Part shown: positions 15,179 to 24,398 of the stretch, piece after piece | Layout: every line of letters begins with the position of its first letter | How positions within the stretch are numbered: position 1 is the first letter of the stretch | NCBI GenBank assembly: GCA_963772955.1 | Contig: CAVYZF010000005.1 | Location: forward strand, 372,001-436,000 | Source of the DNA: Gp6-AA40 sp963772955 | GTDB taxonomy: Bacteria > Acidobacteriota > Vicinamibacteria > Vicinamibacterales > UBA2999 | Length of the DNA stretch: 64,000 nucleotides | Direction: 5' to 3' | Notes under the pieces: model-generated | Told to the model about the DNA's origin: nothing | Seen by the model: the letters and a program-made list of their open reading frames with translations, nothing else | Database searches by the model: none | Program-made: the position numbers and the translations under genes

Positions 15179-17758
15179 TCAGGGACGCGTCGTACCGAAT
15201 ACGAATCCGATCGAGCGCTGAATCGGATTGTAGAACTTGCCGTAATCAGGTGAGGTGATGTTGTTCTGCACGTCGCGCTCGTCTCCGGTGTCGAACAGGT
15301 TGTAGATCTTGAGCCCGGCAGAGAAGCGATGTTTCCGGAAACGCCACGGTCGTACGAGTGTGAAGTCCAGGGTGGATACGGAGGGGAGGCGCCCCGAACG
15401 GTTTCGCGGGCCCTCAAAATCCTGAAACTCGTTCACAGCCGACCAGGGGAACCCAGTACGCCATTCATAGAGTGGCGAGAGAACCCATTGGCCAACCAGG
15501 CCGATGCTGCCACGAACAATCAGTCGGTTGGGCACGTCGGTCGGACTCAGCGAGTTCTCGTTCGGCCGGATGATCGGATTCCTGAAGTTGCCAAAAAACT
15601 GATCATAGTCGTTGAGATCACGCGTGCTCTTGGATCTCACGTAGGAGACGCTCAGATCGCGGTGCTCGCTGGCGAGAAACCGACCGGTCGTCTCGAGCTC
15701 CCAGTACTTCGACGCACCCACTGCGCCGAGGGCCAGCTGGCCGAGACCAGGATCCGGATTGATCGTGTAGGCGTGCGATCCGTTACGGTGAAGATAGGCC
15801 GACTTGAAGAAGAAACGACGGCCAAATCGCTGATCCCACGCAACGGTTTGTACGATGCTCTCGGGAGTTTTCAGTGAACCTTCGACGACATGGGTAAATG
15901 TAACGGGCGCGCCGAGCTGCGTCCCATCTGCCGCAAACCTGCTCACCGTCTGCACGTCGTACTGCGTGAACGCGCCGACAGTCAGCGGTGTGCGCTCAGC
16001 AAACTTGCCAAGACCTCCACGCAGGATTCCTCGACCTTCGGGCAATAGGCTCACGGCTATGCCGGCGCGCGGCGAGTAGTTGACGCGCTCGACGACATCA
16101 TCGCGGTCGGCGCGGATGCCCAGCTCAAGACTCAACCTGTCGTTCACGCGCCAACGATCCTGCGCAAAAAACGCGACCTCGGTGCCGACGACCTCAGGGT
16201 GGGTCAACGACGGAGAGTACATCGTACGTTCGGCCAGTGAACCATCCAACCGCACGACATCGAGCTGCTGGCTGTAGTGGTCGCCGTCAAACCTGGAGTG
16301 TTGAAGGTCCAGGCCGACCTTGAACACATGCTGACCCAGCCAGTCGTCTTTTGAGAACGTCAAGGCCTCGACGAACTGCACGCTACGAACGTTGCGTTCC
16401 TGCCGGTTGAAGAAGTTGCCGCTTTGTCCTTGGGGGGCGTACACCATCGGCTGCGACCCCTGTGTCTTCTGATCGACCTCGAAGGTGCGCATGGCCACAG
16501 TCGATTCGAGGACCGAGTACGCGGACAGAATGAGCCGATCAGCCAGACCCGCCGAAAAGCCCGACTGCGTGAATGTCGGTGTCGCTTCCGGCGGTCGAAA
16601 GGTCGAGAGCGTCGCATTGGTGATCTTGCGAGGGAAATAAATGACGCCCCCGGTCAAGGCGTGACGCGGCGACAACACGGCATCGAGCCGGGTGAACGAG
16701 TCGAAGCTCTCCAGACCAAGTTGAGGACTGCCGGGCAGGCTCTTGACCGGTGTCTGGGCGTACCGATATTGCAGATACTGACCGAGAAACAAGCGATCGC
16801 GCTTGAGCGGACCCGAGATCGAGAGCCGAGGTTCGAACTTGTTGACGAACGCGAAGCCCTTCCCGAACCCCGGCACCAGATTGTCCGGTTTGAAGATCCA
16901 GTCGCTCGTGCCGCGTTTGGTGCGCACCTGCGTCACGCTTGTCGAGAACCGGCCATATTCGGCGGCAAAAGGATTCGAGAGCACTTCGACCGATTCAACT
17001 GCGCCGCTCGGCAGTTCGAGGTCGAAGTCTCCGGTCGACGGGTCGTTCAGGCTTGCGCTGCTCAATTGCAGCGCTCCATTGGTCGGCCCCCCGCCTTTGA
17101 TCCGCAATCGGCCTTCGGGGCCTCGAATGACGCTTGGAAGGACGGTCACGAGGGACTGGAAATCGTCTCCCGCGAGGGGTTGGATATCCATCTTGGCTCC
17201 GCTCAGTACGTCGCTGACCGCCACCGGTTGCAGACTCTCGGTCGGCGAGTTGGCGGGGACCACGACCTCCACGCTCTCACGGATGAAGGTCAGACGCATC
17301 TCGACGAGCACTTGTTCGGTCTCGCCGGCACGAACGTCGAATGGCGACGACTCGGAGTCTACGAAGCCATCACGAACTGCGCGCACAACATAGCGGCCGC
17401 TCGGCACGCCGGGAAACGTCACCTGGCCGATCGAGTCGCTCGTCGTCTGTCCAACCACGATGTTGCCATCGACACTTCGTAACGAGACGGTGACCGACGG
17501 AACGCGAACCCCCTCGACTCCCAGAGTCACCACGACCCGGCCTTCGGAAGTCGGCGATGCGGTCGGCGACTGTTGCTCGCTCACTTTTGCATGCGGATTG
17601 AGGCTGAAGAGGGAAGAGCGCAAAGGCTCGGGCGACACGCCACCAAGAGTGCAGAAGCCCATTGTGGGAAGCGGAGGTGAGGGCTGTCCAGATATCGCGG
17701 AGGTAAACGCCGCGAAGAAAAGGATGGCAACGAGAGACGGGCTTGGGCGCGACATCAT
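15179..17758 (-). CDS. TonB-dependent receptor with N-terminal carboxypeptidase-regulatory-like domain
   Basis: About 859 residues from the ATG at 17756-17758. A signal peptide (VAILFFAAFTSAISGQ) is followed by a CarboxypepD-reg-like beta-sandwich (VPSVTVSLRSVDG, GQVTFPGVPSGRYVVRAVRDGF), then a plug domain (DDFQSLVTVLPSVIRGPEG, AVESVEVLSNPFAAEYGRF) and a long barrel ending VFGTTRP. It is an outer-membrane transporter or adhesin-like receptor energised by TonB; the ligand is unknown. It lies 49 bases after the YncE-like gene and on the same strand as the RND efflux genes, so it may belong to the same transcript. The ribosome site is weak. Confidence 0.85.
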   Translation of the reverse strand: MMSRPSPSLVAILFFAAFTSAISGQPSPPLPTMGFCTLGGVSPEPLRSSLFSLNPHAKVSEQQSPTASPTSEGRVVVTLGVEGVRVPSVTVSLRSVDGNIVVGQTTSDSIGQVTFPGVPSGRYVVRAVRDGFVDSESSPFDVRAGETEQVLVEMRLTFIRESVEVVVPANSPTESLQPVAVSDVLSGAKMDIQPLAGDDFQSLVTVLPSVIRGPEGRLRIKGGGPTNGALQLSSASLNDPSTGDFDLELPSGAVESVEVLSNPFAAEYGRFSTSVTQVRTKRGTSDWIFKPDNLVPGFGKGFAFVNKFEPRLSISGPLKRDRLFLGQYLQYRYAQTPVKSLPGSPQLGLESFDSFTRLDAVLSPRHALTGGVIYFPRKITNATLSTFRPPEATPTFTQSGFSAGLADRLILSAYSVLESTVAMRTFEVDQKTQGSQPMVYAPQGQSGNFFNRQERNVRSVQFVEALTFSKDDWLGQHVFKVGLDLQHSRFDGDHYSQQLDVVRLDGSLAERTMYSPSLTHPEVVGTEVAFFAQDRWRVNDRLSLELGIRADRDDVVERVNYSPRAGIAVSLLPEGRGILRGGLGKFAERTPLTVGAFTQYDVQTVSRFAADGTQLGAPVTFTHVVEGSLKTPESIVQTVAWDQRFGRRFFFKSAYLHRNGSHAYTINPDPGLGQLALGAVGASKYWELETTGRFLASEHRDLSVSYVRSKSTRDLNDYDQFFGNFRNPIIRPNENSLSPTDVPNRLIVRGSIGLVGQWVLSPLYEWRTGFPWSAVNEFQDFEGPRNRSGRLPSVSTLDFTLVRPWRFRKHRFSAGLKIYNLFDTGDERDVQNNITSPDYGKFYNPIQRSIGFVFGTTRP

Positions 17759-17807
17759 TTCACCGGTGTGTGCGAGCCTGCGCGCGACCACAGTGTGGAG
17801 ACAGCGC

Positions 17808-18809
17808 TCATTTCTTGGCGAGGACCAGGACCTTCATCGTGTCAGGCACGATTCCGGCGCGGCCGTTCGGGCCTGGCGTTGTCGTCGCCACAGGCACGTA
17901 GACACGATGCGTGGACGGATCGAGCCACATCGTCCGGCCCGTCGGCTGAGTCTTCGCTGTTTGAACCACAGTGAACTGGTTCGGCGCGTCCTCGTGCGCA
18001 ATCGTCAGCACACCGGTGCCGCTCGAGGCGAAAGCTAATCCTGTTGCGGGGTCGAATCCGTTTCCGTCGACGCGACCGGCAATCGGGAAGCTGGTCACCG
18101 TCTTACCCGATGTGCTGTCGATCACCGCCATCTTCTCGTCGCACGCGCTCAGCAGGAGATGATTCTTGGCGTCGAACGCCAGCCCCGTCGGTCCTTCGCA
18201 GCCGGTGATGGGCCAGGTGGTAACCATCGCGTGTTTCACCGTGTCGATGACGGCGATCGTGGCTTTGTCTTCGACGTTCACGTACACACGATTCACGGCC
18301 GGATCTTCGACTGCCTCTTCGAGCTCGCCCCCGACCTCGATCGTCGCGATGACCTTGGCGCTCATCGGATCGAATGCCGTAATCGACCCGCCCGTGTGAT
18401 TGAACGTCCAGACTTCCTTGCGGCTCCGCAGATACCGGATGCTGTCCGGATTGGCGCCGGTCGGCACGGTGCCGAGCGGCTTCAGCGTTTTCAGATCGAC
18501 GATCGTCGATGAGTTTCCGCGGCCGTTGCTCGTGAACCCGCGCCCGAGATCGGGCGCGAGCGCGAATCCGTGCACACCAGGTGTATCGGGAATCTCGCCC
18601 ACGACTTTGCCGGTATCGATGTCGGCGACGACGACTTTGGTGGCGTGCGAGACGTACAGGCGGTGGGCGTCGGGATCGACGATCAGATAGTCCCATCCGC
18701 CCTCACCTCCAATCTGGATTTCCCTCACCACGTGATAGTTCGGATCGGCCGCATACAGGACGACGGCAGCAGCGGCGAGGCATCCGGCAAGAGCGAGCAG
18801 GTTCCGCAT
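17808..18809 (-). CDS. YncE-like secreted beta-propeller protein
   Basis: The 333-residue protein has a signal peptide (LLALAGCLAAAAVVLYAADP) followed by about seven 40-residue blade units with the recurring pattern (YLIVDP-HRLYVSH, VVVADIDTGKVVGEI, VYVNVEDKATIAVIDT, KMAVIDSTSGKTVTSFPIAGRVDG). Such YVTN/NHL-like propellers are periplasmic and bind partners or ligands without a common catalytic site. It follows the RND permease gene by 36 bases and precedes the TonB receptor, so it may be an accessory protein for either. No metal-binding motif stands out. Confidence 0.8.
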   Translation of the reverse strand: MRNLLALAGCLAAAAVVLYAADPNYHVVREIQIGGEGGWDYLIVDPDAHRLYVSHATKVVVADIDTGKVVGEIPDTPGVHGFALAPDLGRGFTSNGRGNSSTIVDLKTLKPLGTVPTGANPDSIRYLRSRKEVWTFNHTGGSITAFDPMSAKVIATIEVGGELEEAVEDPAVNRVYVNVEDKATIAVIDTVKHAMVTTWPITGCEGPTGLAFDAKNHLLLSACDEKMAVIDSTSGKTVTSFPIAGRVDGNGFDPATGLAFASSGTGVLTIAHEDAPNQFTVVQTAKTQPTGRTMWLDPSTHRVYVPVATTTPGPNGRAGIVPDTMKVLVLAKK

Positions 18810-18845
18810 GAGACCTTCTTTCCATGGCGTCGTATCCCGACGCTG

Positions 18846-21800
18846 TCACTTCACACCCTTGATTGCGGCATAGAGACCGGGAACCACCAGCAGCGTCACC
18901 GGGGTCGACAGCGCAAGGCCACCGATCACGGCCAGCGCGAGCGGCTTCTGCAGCTCCGCGCCAGCCCCGAGTCCGAGGGCCAACGGGAGGAGCCCGAACA
19001 ACGTGCAGAAGGTGGTCATCAGGATTGGCCTGAGACGGATGCGTCCGGCATGCGCGATCGCCGCGCCGAATGTCTCGCCTTCCGCATGCAGCTTCTCGGA
19101 GAAGTCGAGCAGCATGATCCCGTTCTTGACGACAAGGCCCACGAGCAGGATGAGTCCCATCGCCGACGAGATGTTCAGGTCGGTCCCGGTCAGCCAGAGC
19201 AGCAGCAGCGCTCCGCCCAGAGACAACGGCGCCGCGAGCAGGATCAGAATCGCCGGCAGCCAGGCGCGAAACTGGATGACCAGAATCATGAACACCAGGA
19301 CGACGGCCAACGCGAAGACCATGAGGAGTTCGCGGAAAGCCTGGGCCTGCGCCTGATACTGGCCGCCAATCTCGTAGGTGTATCCGATCGGCAGCTTGAG
19401 CATGTCGAGCTTCGATCGGATTTCGGCGACCGCGCTTCCGAGATCGCGCCCCTCCAGTCGGCCGCTGACCACGGCCATCGCGCGCAGATTCTCTCTGCGC
19501 AGCTCGCCCTGTCCGTTCTCCCGCTCCATCGTGGCGACCTCGGAGACTGGGATTGGCTTGCCGTCGGAGGTGCGGATCAGGGTGTCGGCAAGTTTGTTCG
19601 GATCCAGACGGAAGGAGTCGGGCAGTCGGACGCGAACAGGAATCGTGCGGTCGGCAAGACGCAGATCGGTCGCGACGTCGCCGAGCCAGTTACCGGCCAT
19701 CTGATTCGAGACCTGCGTCGCACTGAGTCCGTAGCGGCCGGCGGCAATCGGGTCGACAGTCCACGTGACCTCGGGGTTGCCTCCCTGTACACCGACGACG
19801 TCCACGACGCCGTCGATCGTGTTCATCATCTCCTCGACCGGTGTCGCGAGCTCCGCCAGTCGCTCGGGATCGTCGCCGAAGATCTTGATCTCGATCGGCT
19901 CCGGGTTCCCTTCGAGGTCTCCGAGCATGTCCTGCAGCAGCTGGACGAACTCGATCTCAGCAAGCGGCGCGGCCTCGTGCACTCGGTCGCGCACGTCGCT
20001 GATGATCTCTTCCGACGACCGGCTCCGTTCGTTGCGCGGCTTGAGGCGCACCAGCACGTCACCAGTGTTTTGCGCTGTCGCGAACAAACCGAGCTCTGAC
20101 CCTGTGCGCCGCGAATACGATGCAACCTCCGGGGTCTCCGAGACGACCTTTTCGATCGCTCGGACCTGACGGTCGGTTTCAGACAGTGCGCTGCCTGCTG
20201 GTGTCAGGTAGTCGAGGACGAAGCCCCCCTCGTCCGCCGCAGGGAAGAACCCTGTTCCGACCTGATAGAAGAGCACAACAGTCAGCGTGGCAAGAAGGAG
20301 TGCCATCGCCACCGCTGCGAGCGGGCGTCGGACCATCACGCCGAGCAGGCGGGCGTACGCGCGATCTGCGGGTCCGTGAGTCTCTCCGGTGGGGCGATGA
20401 TGTGTTGCCGCCCAGCGGGCCATGAGCGGCACAATGCTGACGGACAGTGCCAGCGACATGAGCACTGCGACCGAGAGACTGAGCGAGAGTGCGCGGAAGA
20501 ACTGACCTGGTACTCCGGCCAGCAGGCCAAGGGGCGCAAACACGACGACGGTGGTGAGTGTCGAGCTGACGAGCGGCGCGAGAAGTTGCTGGACGGCGTC
20601 AACGACGCTGCTGCCGCCTTCACCTGCGCGACGGTGGACGTTCTCCACGACCACGACGGCGTCGTCGATGACCAGACCGATGGCGACTGCCAGGCCACCC
20701 ATCGACATGAGGTTGATGGTGCCGCCGAAAAGCCACATGAAGACGAAGGTCGGGATGACCGCCAGCGGCAACGTGACCGCCGCAATGATCGTGAGCCGCC
20801 AGTTGCGAAGGAAGACGAGCAGGACGACGATCGCGAGCAGGCCTCCAATCAAAATGGCATCGCGGACGCTCGCGATCGACTCCTCGACGAATTCGGCGAG
20901 GTCGTACACGCGGCTGATGGCAATGCCTGAGGGCAGGGTCGTCGCCAACCTGGAAACGGCCTCGTCGAGCCCGACCTTCAGGTCGAGGATATTGGCGCCG
21001 ATCTGCTGGGCAATCGTCATGACGACGGCGTCGTGTCCACCACCGGTCACGAGCAGGGTGCGATCGGGAGCACCGCGTGTCACGGTCCCGATGTCCGACA
21101 CGCGAATCGCCGTGCCATTGGTGATCTTGACCGGCGCTTCCGCAATCTGATCGACGTTCTTCCAGAGTCCTGATGCCAGCGTCAGGTGCTGCAGCCCTGA
21201 CTCCTGAAATCGACCGACCGGCTGTATGGTGTTCTGCGCCTTGAGCGCATCCGCCACGTCGACGACTGTCAGGTCGGCGGCCGCCAGCTTCGCAGGATCG
21301 AGTACGACTTCGATCTCGCGGGTGTCGCTCGCCTGCACGTCGATGATCCCCGCGCCCGGGACACGCGCGATTTCCGGCTTCACGACGAAGTTGGCGTAGT
21401 CGTACAGGTCGGCCGTCGGGAGCGCGCCCGTCAGACTCAAGATGAACACCGGGAAGATCTCCGGCGTCATGCGTTCGATTTGCAACTGCGTGTCCGCCGG
21501 CAAGTCGGCGCCGATCTCGGCCACCCGGTTCTGCACCATCTGCAGGGCCACGACCATGTCGGTGGCGGGATCGAACTGCGCCGAAATTTCCGATGCGCCT
21601 CGAATGCTCTTGGAACGGACTCGACGCACGCCGGGTACGGCCATCACGACCTGCTCGATTGGCCGGGTCACAATCAGCGACATCGACTGCGGCGGAAGCG
21701 TTCCCGAGTGCGCAACGATGACGATGCGCGGAAACTGCAGCGGCGGGTAAATGCCGCTCGGCAGCGCAAACGCGGCAAGAGCGCCGCTGATCAGCAGGGC

Positions 21801-21857
21801 GGCGGCCAGCACGCCGAGCGCTCGCGAATGTCTCAGCGCCAGCGCTGCGACGTTCAC
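18846..21857 (-). CDS. RND efflux transporter, inner-membrane permease
   Basis: The 1003-residue protein has the RND architecture: an N-terminal TM helix (VLAAALLISGALAAF), two large periplasmic loops, the TM4 region MGGLAVAIGLVIDDAVVVVEN with the proton-relay Asp pair, and a C-terminal TM bundle (GLILLVGLVVKNGIMLLDF). A proton-driven tripartite pump is expected. Periplasmic substrate residues do not allow a choice between drug and metal export. It overlaps the upstream adaptor gene by 4 bases, so adaptor and permease are coupled. It is distinct from the HME-type pump at 26906-29986. Confidence 0.9.
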   Translation of the reverse strand: MNVAALALRHSRALGVLAAALLISGALAAFALPSGIYPPLQFPRIVIVAHSGTLPPQSMSLIVTRPIEQVVMAVPGVRRVRSKSIRGASEISAQFDPATDMVVALQMVQNRVAEIGADLPADTQLQIERMTPEIFPVFILSLTGALPTADLYDYANFVVKPEIARVPGAGIIDVQASDTREIEVVLDPAKLAAADLTVVDVADALKAQNTIQPVGRFQESGLQHLTLASGLWKNVDQIAEAPVKITNGTAIRVSDIGTVTRGAPDRTLLVTGGGHDAVVMTIAQQIGANILDLKVGLDEAVSRLATTLPSGIAISRVYDLAEFVEESIASVRDAILIGGLLAIVVLLVFLRNWRLTIIAAVTLPLAVIPTFVFMWLFGGTINLMSMGGLAVAIGLVIDDAVVVVENVHRRAGEGGSSVVDAVQQLLAPLVSSTLTTVVVFAPLGLLAGVPGQFFRALSLSLSVAVLMSLALSVSIVPLMARWAATHHRPTGETHGPADRAYARLLGVMVRRPLAAVAMALLLATLTVVLFYQVGTGFFPAADEGGFVLDYLTPAGSALSETDRQVRAIEKVVSETPEVASYSRRTGSELGLFATAQNTGDVLVRLKPRNERSRSSEEIISDVRDRVHEAAPLAEIEFVQLLQDMLGDLEGNPEPIEIKIFGDDPERLAELATPVEEMMNTIDGVVDVVGVQGGNPEVTWTVDPIAAGRYGLSATQVSNQMAGNWLGDVATDLRLADRTIPVRVRLPDSFRLDPNKLADTLIRTSDGKPIPVSEVATMERENGQGELRRENLRAMAVVSGRLEGRDLGSAVAEIRSKLDMLKLPIGYTYEIGGQYQAQAQAFRELLMVFALAVVLVFMILVIQFRAWLPAILILLAAPLSLGGALLLLWLTGTDLNISSAMGLILLVGLVVKNGIMLLDFSEKLHAEGETFGAAIAHAGRIRLRPILMTTFCTLFGLLPLALGLGAGAELQKPLALAVIGGLALSTPVTLLVVPGLYAAIKGVK

Positions 21858-23005
21858 TTCGATCCGTCCTTCTCTGGCGCCGCGTCCTTCCCGGACTCCG
21901 GTTCGGCGGCAGCGCCGGCGATGGATATCGCCGCGCCATCAGGCAAGCCAGCCTGGCCATCGACGATGACCCGTTCTCCTGCCTTGATGCCGGACACGAT
22001 CTCCACTCGGGTCCCGTCAGTGAGTCCCAGGTTGACGGAGCGCCGTTCAGCCTTTCCTCCCGCGGCAACGAACACGCCGGTCTCGTCGCCCTCGCGTACG
22101 ACAGCGCCGGCCGGGATCAAGATGACGCCCTTGTGGTCCTCGGCTTCGATCTCAACTTGCACCGGTGTTCCTGCCGGCAGGTTCGGCGGAGCCGAGAAGC
22201 CCAGACGCACAGGAATGGTTCCGGTCCCGGTCTCCACCGCAGCCGGACGCGAAAGGACCCTCAGACTGATTTTTCGCGCGCCTCCCGGTGCTTCCACCAA
22301 ACGAGCGGGCGCTCCGACCTCGATTCTGTTGATATTCGCGAGCGCCACCGACGCGACGACTTCGAGACGACGGGGATCGATCATCCGCAGCACGGGGTCG
22401 CTCGCGGCCCGCTCAACCAGGTCGCCAGGGTTGTGCTGCCGCTTCACCACGATCCCGTCAAAAGTCGCGCGCACGATCGCGCGCGCGGCGACAGTCTCCG
22501 CCGCGCCCAGGGATGCTCGCGCTTGAACGACCGCGGCCTCGGCGTCCGCCACTGCACGGTCGTCATCTTCAACTTCTTTCCGCGCTGCGACGCCGCGTTG
22601 GAACAGGTCGGCCGCCCGGGTCTGTGCCGCTTTCGCGTTGCCAAGCGCCGCCTCTGCACGAGCGACTTCGGCCTGTTCTCGTTGCACTTCGGCCGCCGAC
22701 ATGGGAATCTCGAAACGCACGAGGAGGTCGCCCTGCCTGACGAAATCGCCGGTCGCTTTCGGGATCTCCAGGATCCGCGCAGCCTCCGGCGCCACGACCA
22801 CGAGATCTGCCCCAGGCGCGGGATTCACTACGCCCGTCGCATGCACGACACCGCGGATATCGCCGAGCGATGCGGCCTCGGTCTTGACCGACACCACCGT
22901 CTCGGTCTCGACCTCTTCCTCGGTTGGCTTGCCGCAGCCACCGAGCAGTGAGACGAGAACACAGAACACGGCGCACGCGGCGCGATCGTCATGCTTGCGC
23001 CTCAT
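21854..23005 (-). CDS. RND efflux periplasmic adaptor (membrane fusion lipoprotein)
   Basis: The 383-residue protein starts MRRKHDDRAACAVFCVLVSLLGGCGK, with a lipobox LLGGC that predicts lipid anchoring to the inner membrane. It has the adaptor order: lipoyl half (GVVHATGVVNPAPGADL), a coiled-coil hairpin rich in Ala/Glu/Arg (AEVQREQAEVARAEAALG), second lipoyl half (VRATFDGIVVKRQHNPGDLVE), and beta-barrel/membrane-proximal parts (VRLGFSAPPNLPAGTPVQV, GERVIVDGQAGL). It overlaps by 4 bases both the TolC-like gene upstream and the permease downstream, a tight operon. Confidence 0.9.
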   Translation of the reverse strand: MRRKHDDRAACAVFCVLVSLLGGCGKPTEEEVETETVVSVKTEAASLGDIRGVVHATGVVNPAPGADLVVVAPEAARILEIPKATGDFVRQGDLLVRFEIPMSAAEVQREQAEVARAEAALGNAKAAQTRAADLFQRGVAARKEVEDDDRAVADAEAAVVQARASLGAAETVAARAIVRATFDGIVVKRQHNPGDLVERAASDPVLRMIDPRRLEVVASVALANINRIEVGAPARLVEAPGGARKISLRVLSRPAAVETGTGTIPVRLGFSAPPNLPAGTPVQVEIEAEDHKGVILIPAGAVVREGDETGVFVAAGGKAERRSVNLGLTDGTRVEIVSGIKAGERVIVDGQAGLPDGAAISIAGAAAEPESGKDAAPEKDGSK

Positions 23006-24252
23006 GGAAGTGGCGCTCCGATGGCGCGCTCGAGATCGGCGACCGCCGTCTGGAACTGCGAAACCGCGGCGAGCGAACGCAATCTGACGTCACGTGACGC
23101 CTGCAGTGCCTGGAGCAGCGCTGCGATTCCGGTTTGACCGAGGCGATAGGCGTCCTGTGCGAGTTGCTCGACTTCCTGAGCCTGGGGAAGGATCGCGTCC
23201 CGGTAACGCACGTAAGCTAACCGTTGCCCCTCGGCAGTGACCGCCGCGGCGCTGACAGCGGCCTCGATACGAAGCAACGCCGCCTGCCGTTGTGCCGTGA
23301 GCTGCGCCAGCGTGGCTTCTTCCACCAATACGCCCGCCTTGTGGCTCGTGAAGATCGGCAACGTGATCCCAATCCCTGCGCGCCATCCGTAGGTGAATTC
23401 GGGCGGTGAATCGTGTGTGAGCGCCGCGGTGGGGATCAGATCGGGCGTTCGGAGAGCGTGTGCGAGCGTCAACTTCGCGCGCTGCTCCTCGATTCGTCGA
23501 TCGAGCACTGCAAGCTCGGTGCTTGCGCGACGTGCCAGTTCGAGCACCGGGCCACTGATTACGGGCCCGCCGTCATCGATCGACGTGGACAACTGCTGAA
23601 CCGTGTCGAGGGACAGCCCCAGGAGAGCGTTGAACCTGGCGGTCGCCGCCACGACCGCACTCTCGGCGGACGCGGCTTCGTTCTGCGCGGTGTTGAGCAC
23701 GAGGTCTGCTTGAAGGACCTCGAGCCGCGGCACGGCGCCACCCTCGAAGCGCGTCTGCGCGGCATCGCGCGCACGTTGCGCCAGGTCGCGCAACTCGCGC
23801 TGGACCGCCAGCCGCGCATCGGCCACCAGGACGTCGAAGTAGGCGCGGCGGACGTCGTTACGGACCTGAGCGATCGTCGCGGCCAGCTCGGCGTCGCCGG
23901 CCCGCAGCGTGGCCTCGCTCACGGCGATCCGTTTCGAACGCTTCCCACCCAGTTCGAGGGGCACCGCGATGCCGAAGGCCTGTTTCGGTGTCTCTTTTTC
24001 GATTTCGACGGTCGCCTCGGGATTGAGTCGTTCGCCCGCGACCGCCAGGCCGGCCATGTTGACGGCCCGGCCCAGGCGCGCAGCGATGATGGTTGGATTG
24101 GTGGCGAATGCGCGCTCCGTGGCAGCCTGCAGTGTCAACGCCGTGGGGGCTGGCGATTGCGCTGCACTTGGCGCAGGAATGAGCAGCGCGAGAAGAGACG
24201 CAGCGACTGAGTGCCGTGCTGTCCATCCAGGCCTGGCAACGAGTCGTCCCAT
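23002..24252 (-). CDS. TolC-family outer-membrane efflux protein
   Basis: The 416-residue protein has a signal peptide (SVAASLLALLIPAPSAAQ) and the duplicated alpha-hairpin layout of TolC-type channels: LTLQAATERAFATNPTI, VRRAYFDVLVADARL, ETRFEGG-like QTRFEGGAVPRLEVLQAD, then the repeat EEATLAQLTAQRQAAL and AYRLGQTGIAALLQALQ. It is the first gene of the minus-strand tripartite pump operon and ends overlapping the adaptor. A 146-base divergent promoter region separates it from the second efflux operon. Confidence 0.88.
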   Translation of the reverse strand: MGRLVARPGWTARHSVAASLLALLIPAPSAAQSPAPTALTLQAATERAFATNPTIIAARLGRAVNMAGLAVAGERLNPEATVEIEKETPKQAFGIAVPLELGGKRSKRIAVSEATLRAGDAELAATIAQVRNDVRRAYFDVLVADARLAVQRELRDLAQRARDAAQTRFEGGAVPRLEVLQADLVLNTAQNEAASAESAVVAATARFNALLGLSLDTVQQLSTSIDDGGPVISGPVLELARRASTELAVLDRRIEEQRAKLTLAHALRTPDLIPTAALTHDSPPEFTYGWRAGIGITLPIFTSHKAGVLVEEATLAQLTAQRQAALLRIEAAVSAAAVTAEGQRLAYVRYRDAILPQAQEVEQLAQDAYRLGQTGIAALLQALQASRDVRLRSLAAVSQFQTAVADLERAIGAPLP

Positions 24253-24398
24253 CGCGCGTGGATCATGCGGTACCGCTCATGACCTCACGATGACATGGTC
24301 ACCTCATCTCAAATCTGGCCCGACTGTATTGAACGCGCTGAATGCGGCCGCCCGCTGTCATCGTCCCGTCATGTTCACGCTGAGATCATCACTTTTCG
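24253..24398. promoter_or_regulatory. Divergent promoter region between the two RND efflux operons
   Basis: This gene-free stretch must serve both tolC-like genes. It contains TGAC-ATG-GTCA (24291-24301), a short palindrome, preceded by another ATGAC-like word 11 bases earlier, and further TGTCAT/GTCATG words near 24358-24372. The ATGAC/GTCAT words recur upstream of the response regulator (32151-32164). Binding by that regulator is plausible but unproven. No clear -35/-10 pair was recognised. Confidence 0.35.

Noticed and set aside
18570..20099. Long plus-strand ORF (509 codons) opposite the RND permease
   Set aside because: The minus-strand permease is clearly conserved; the ORF is a GC-driven shadow.
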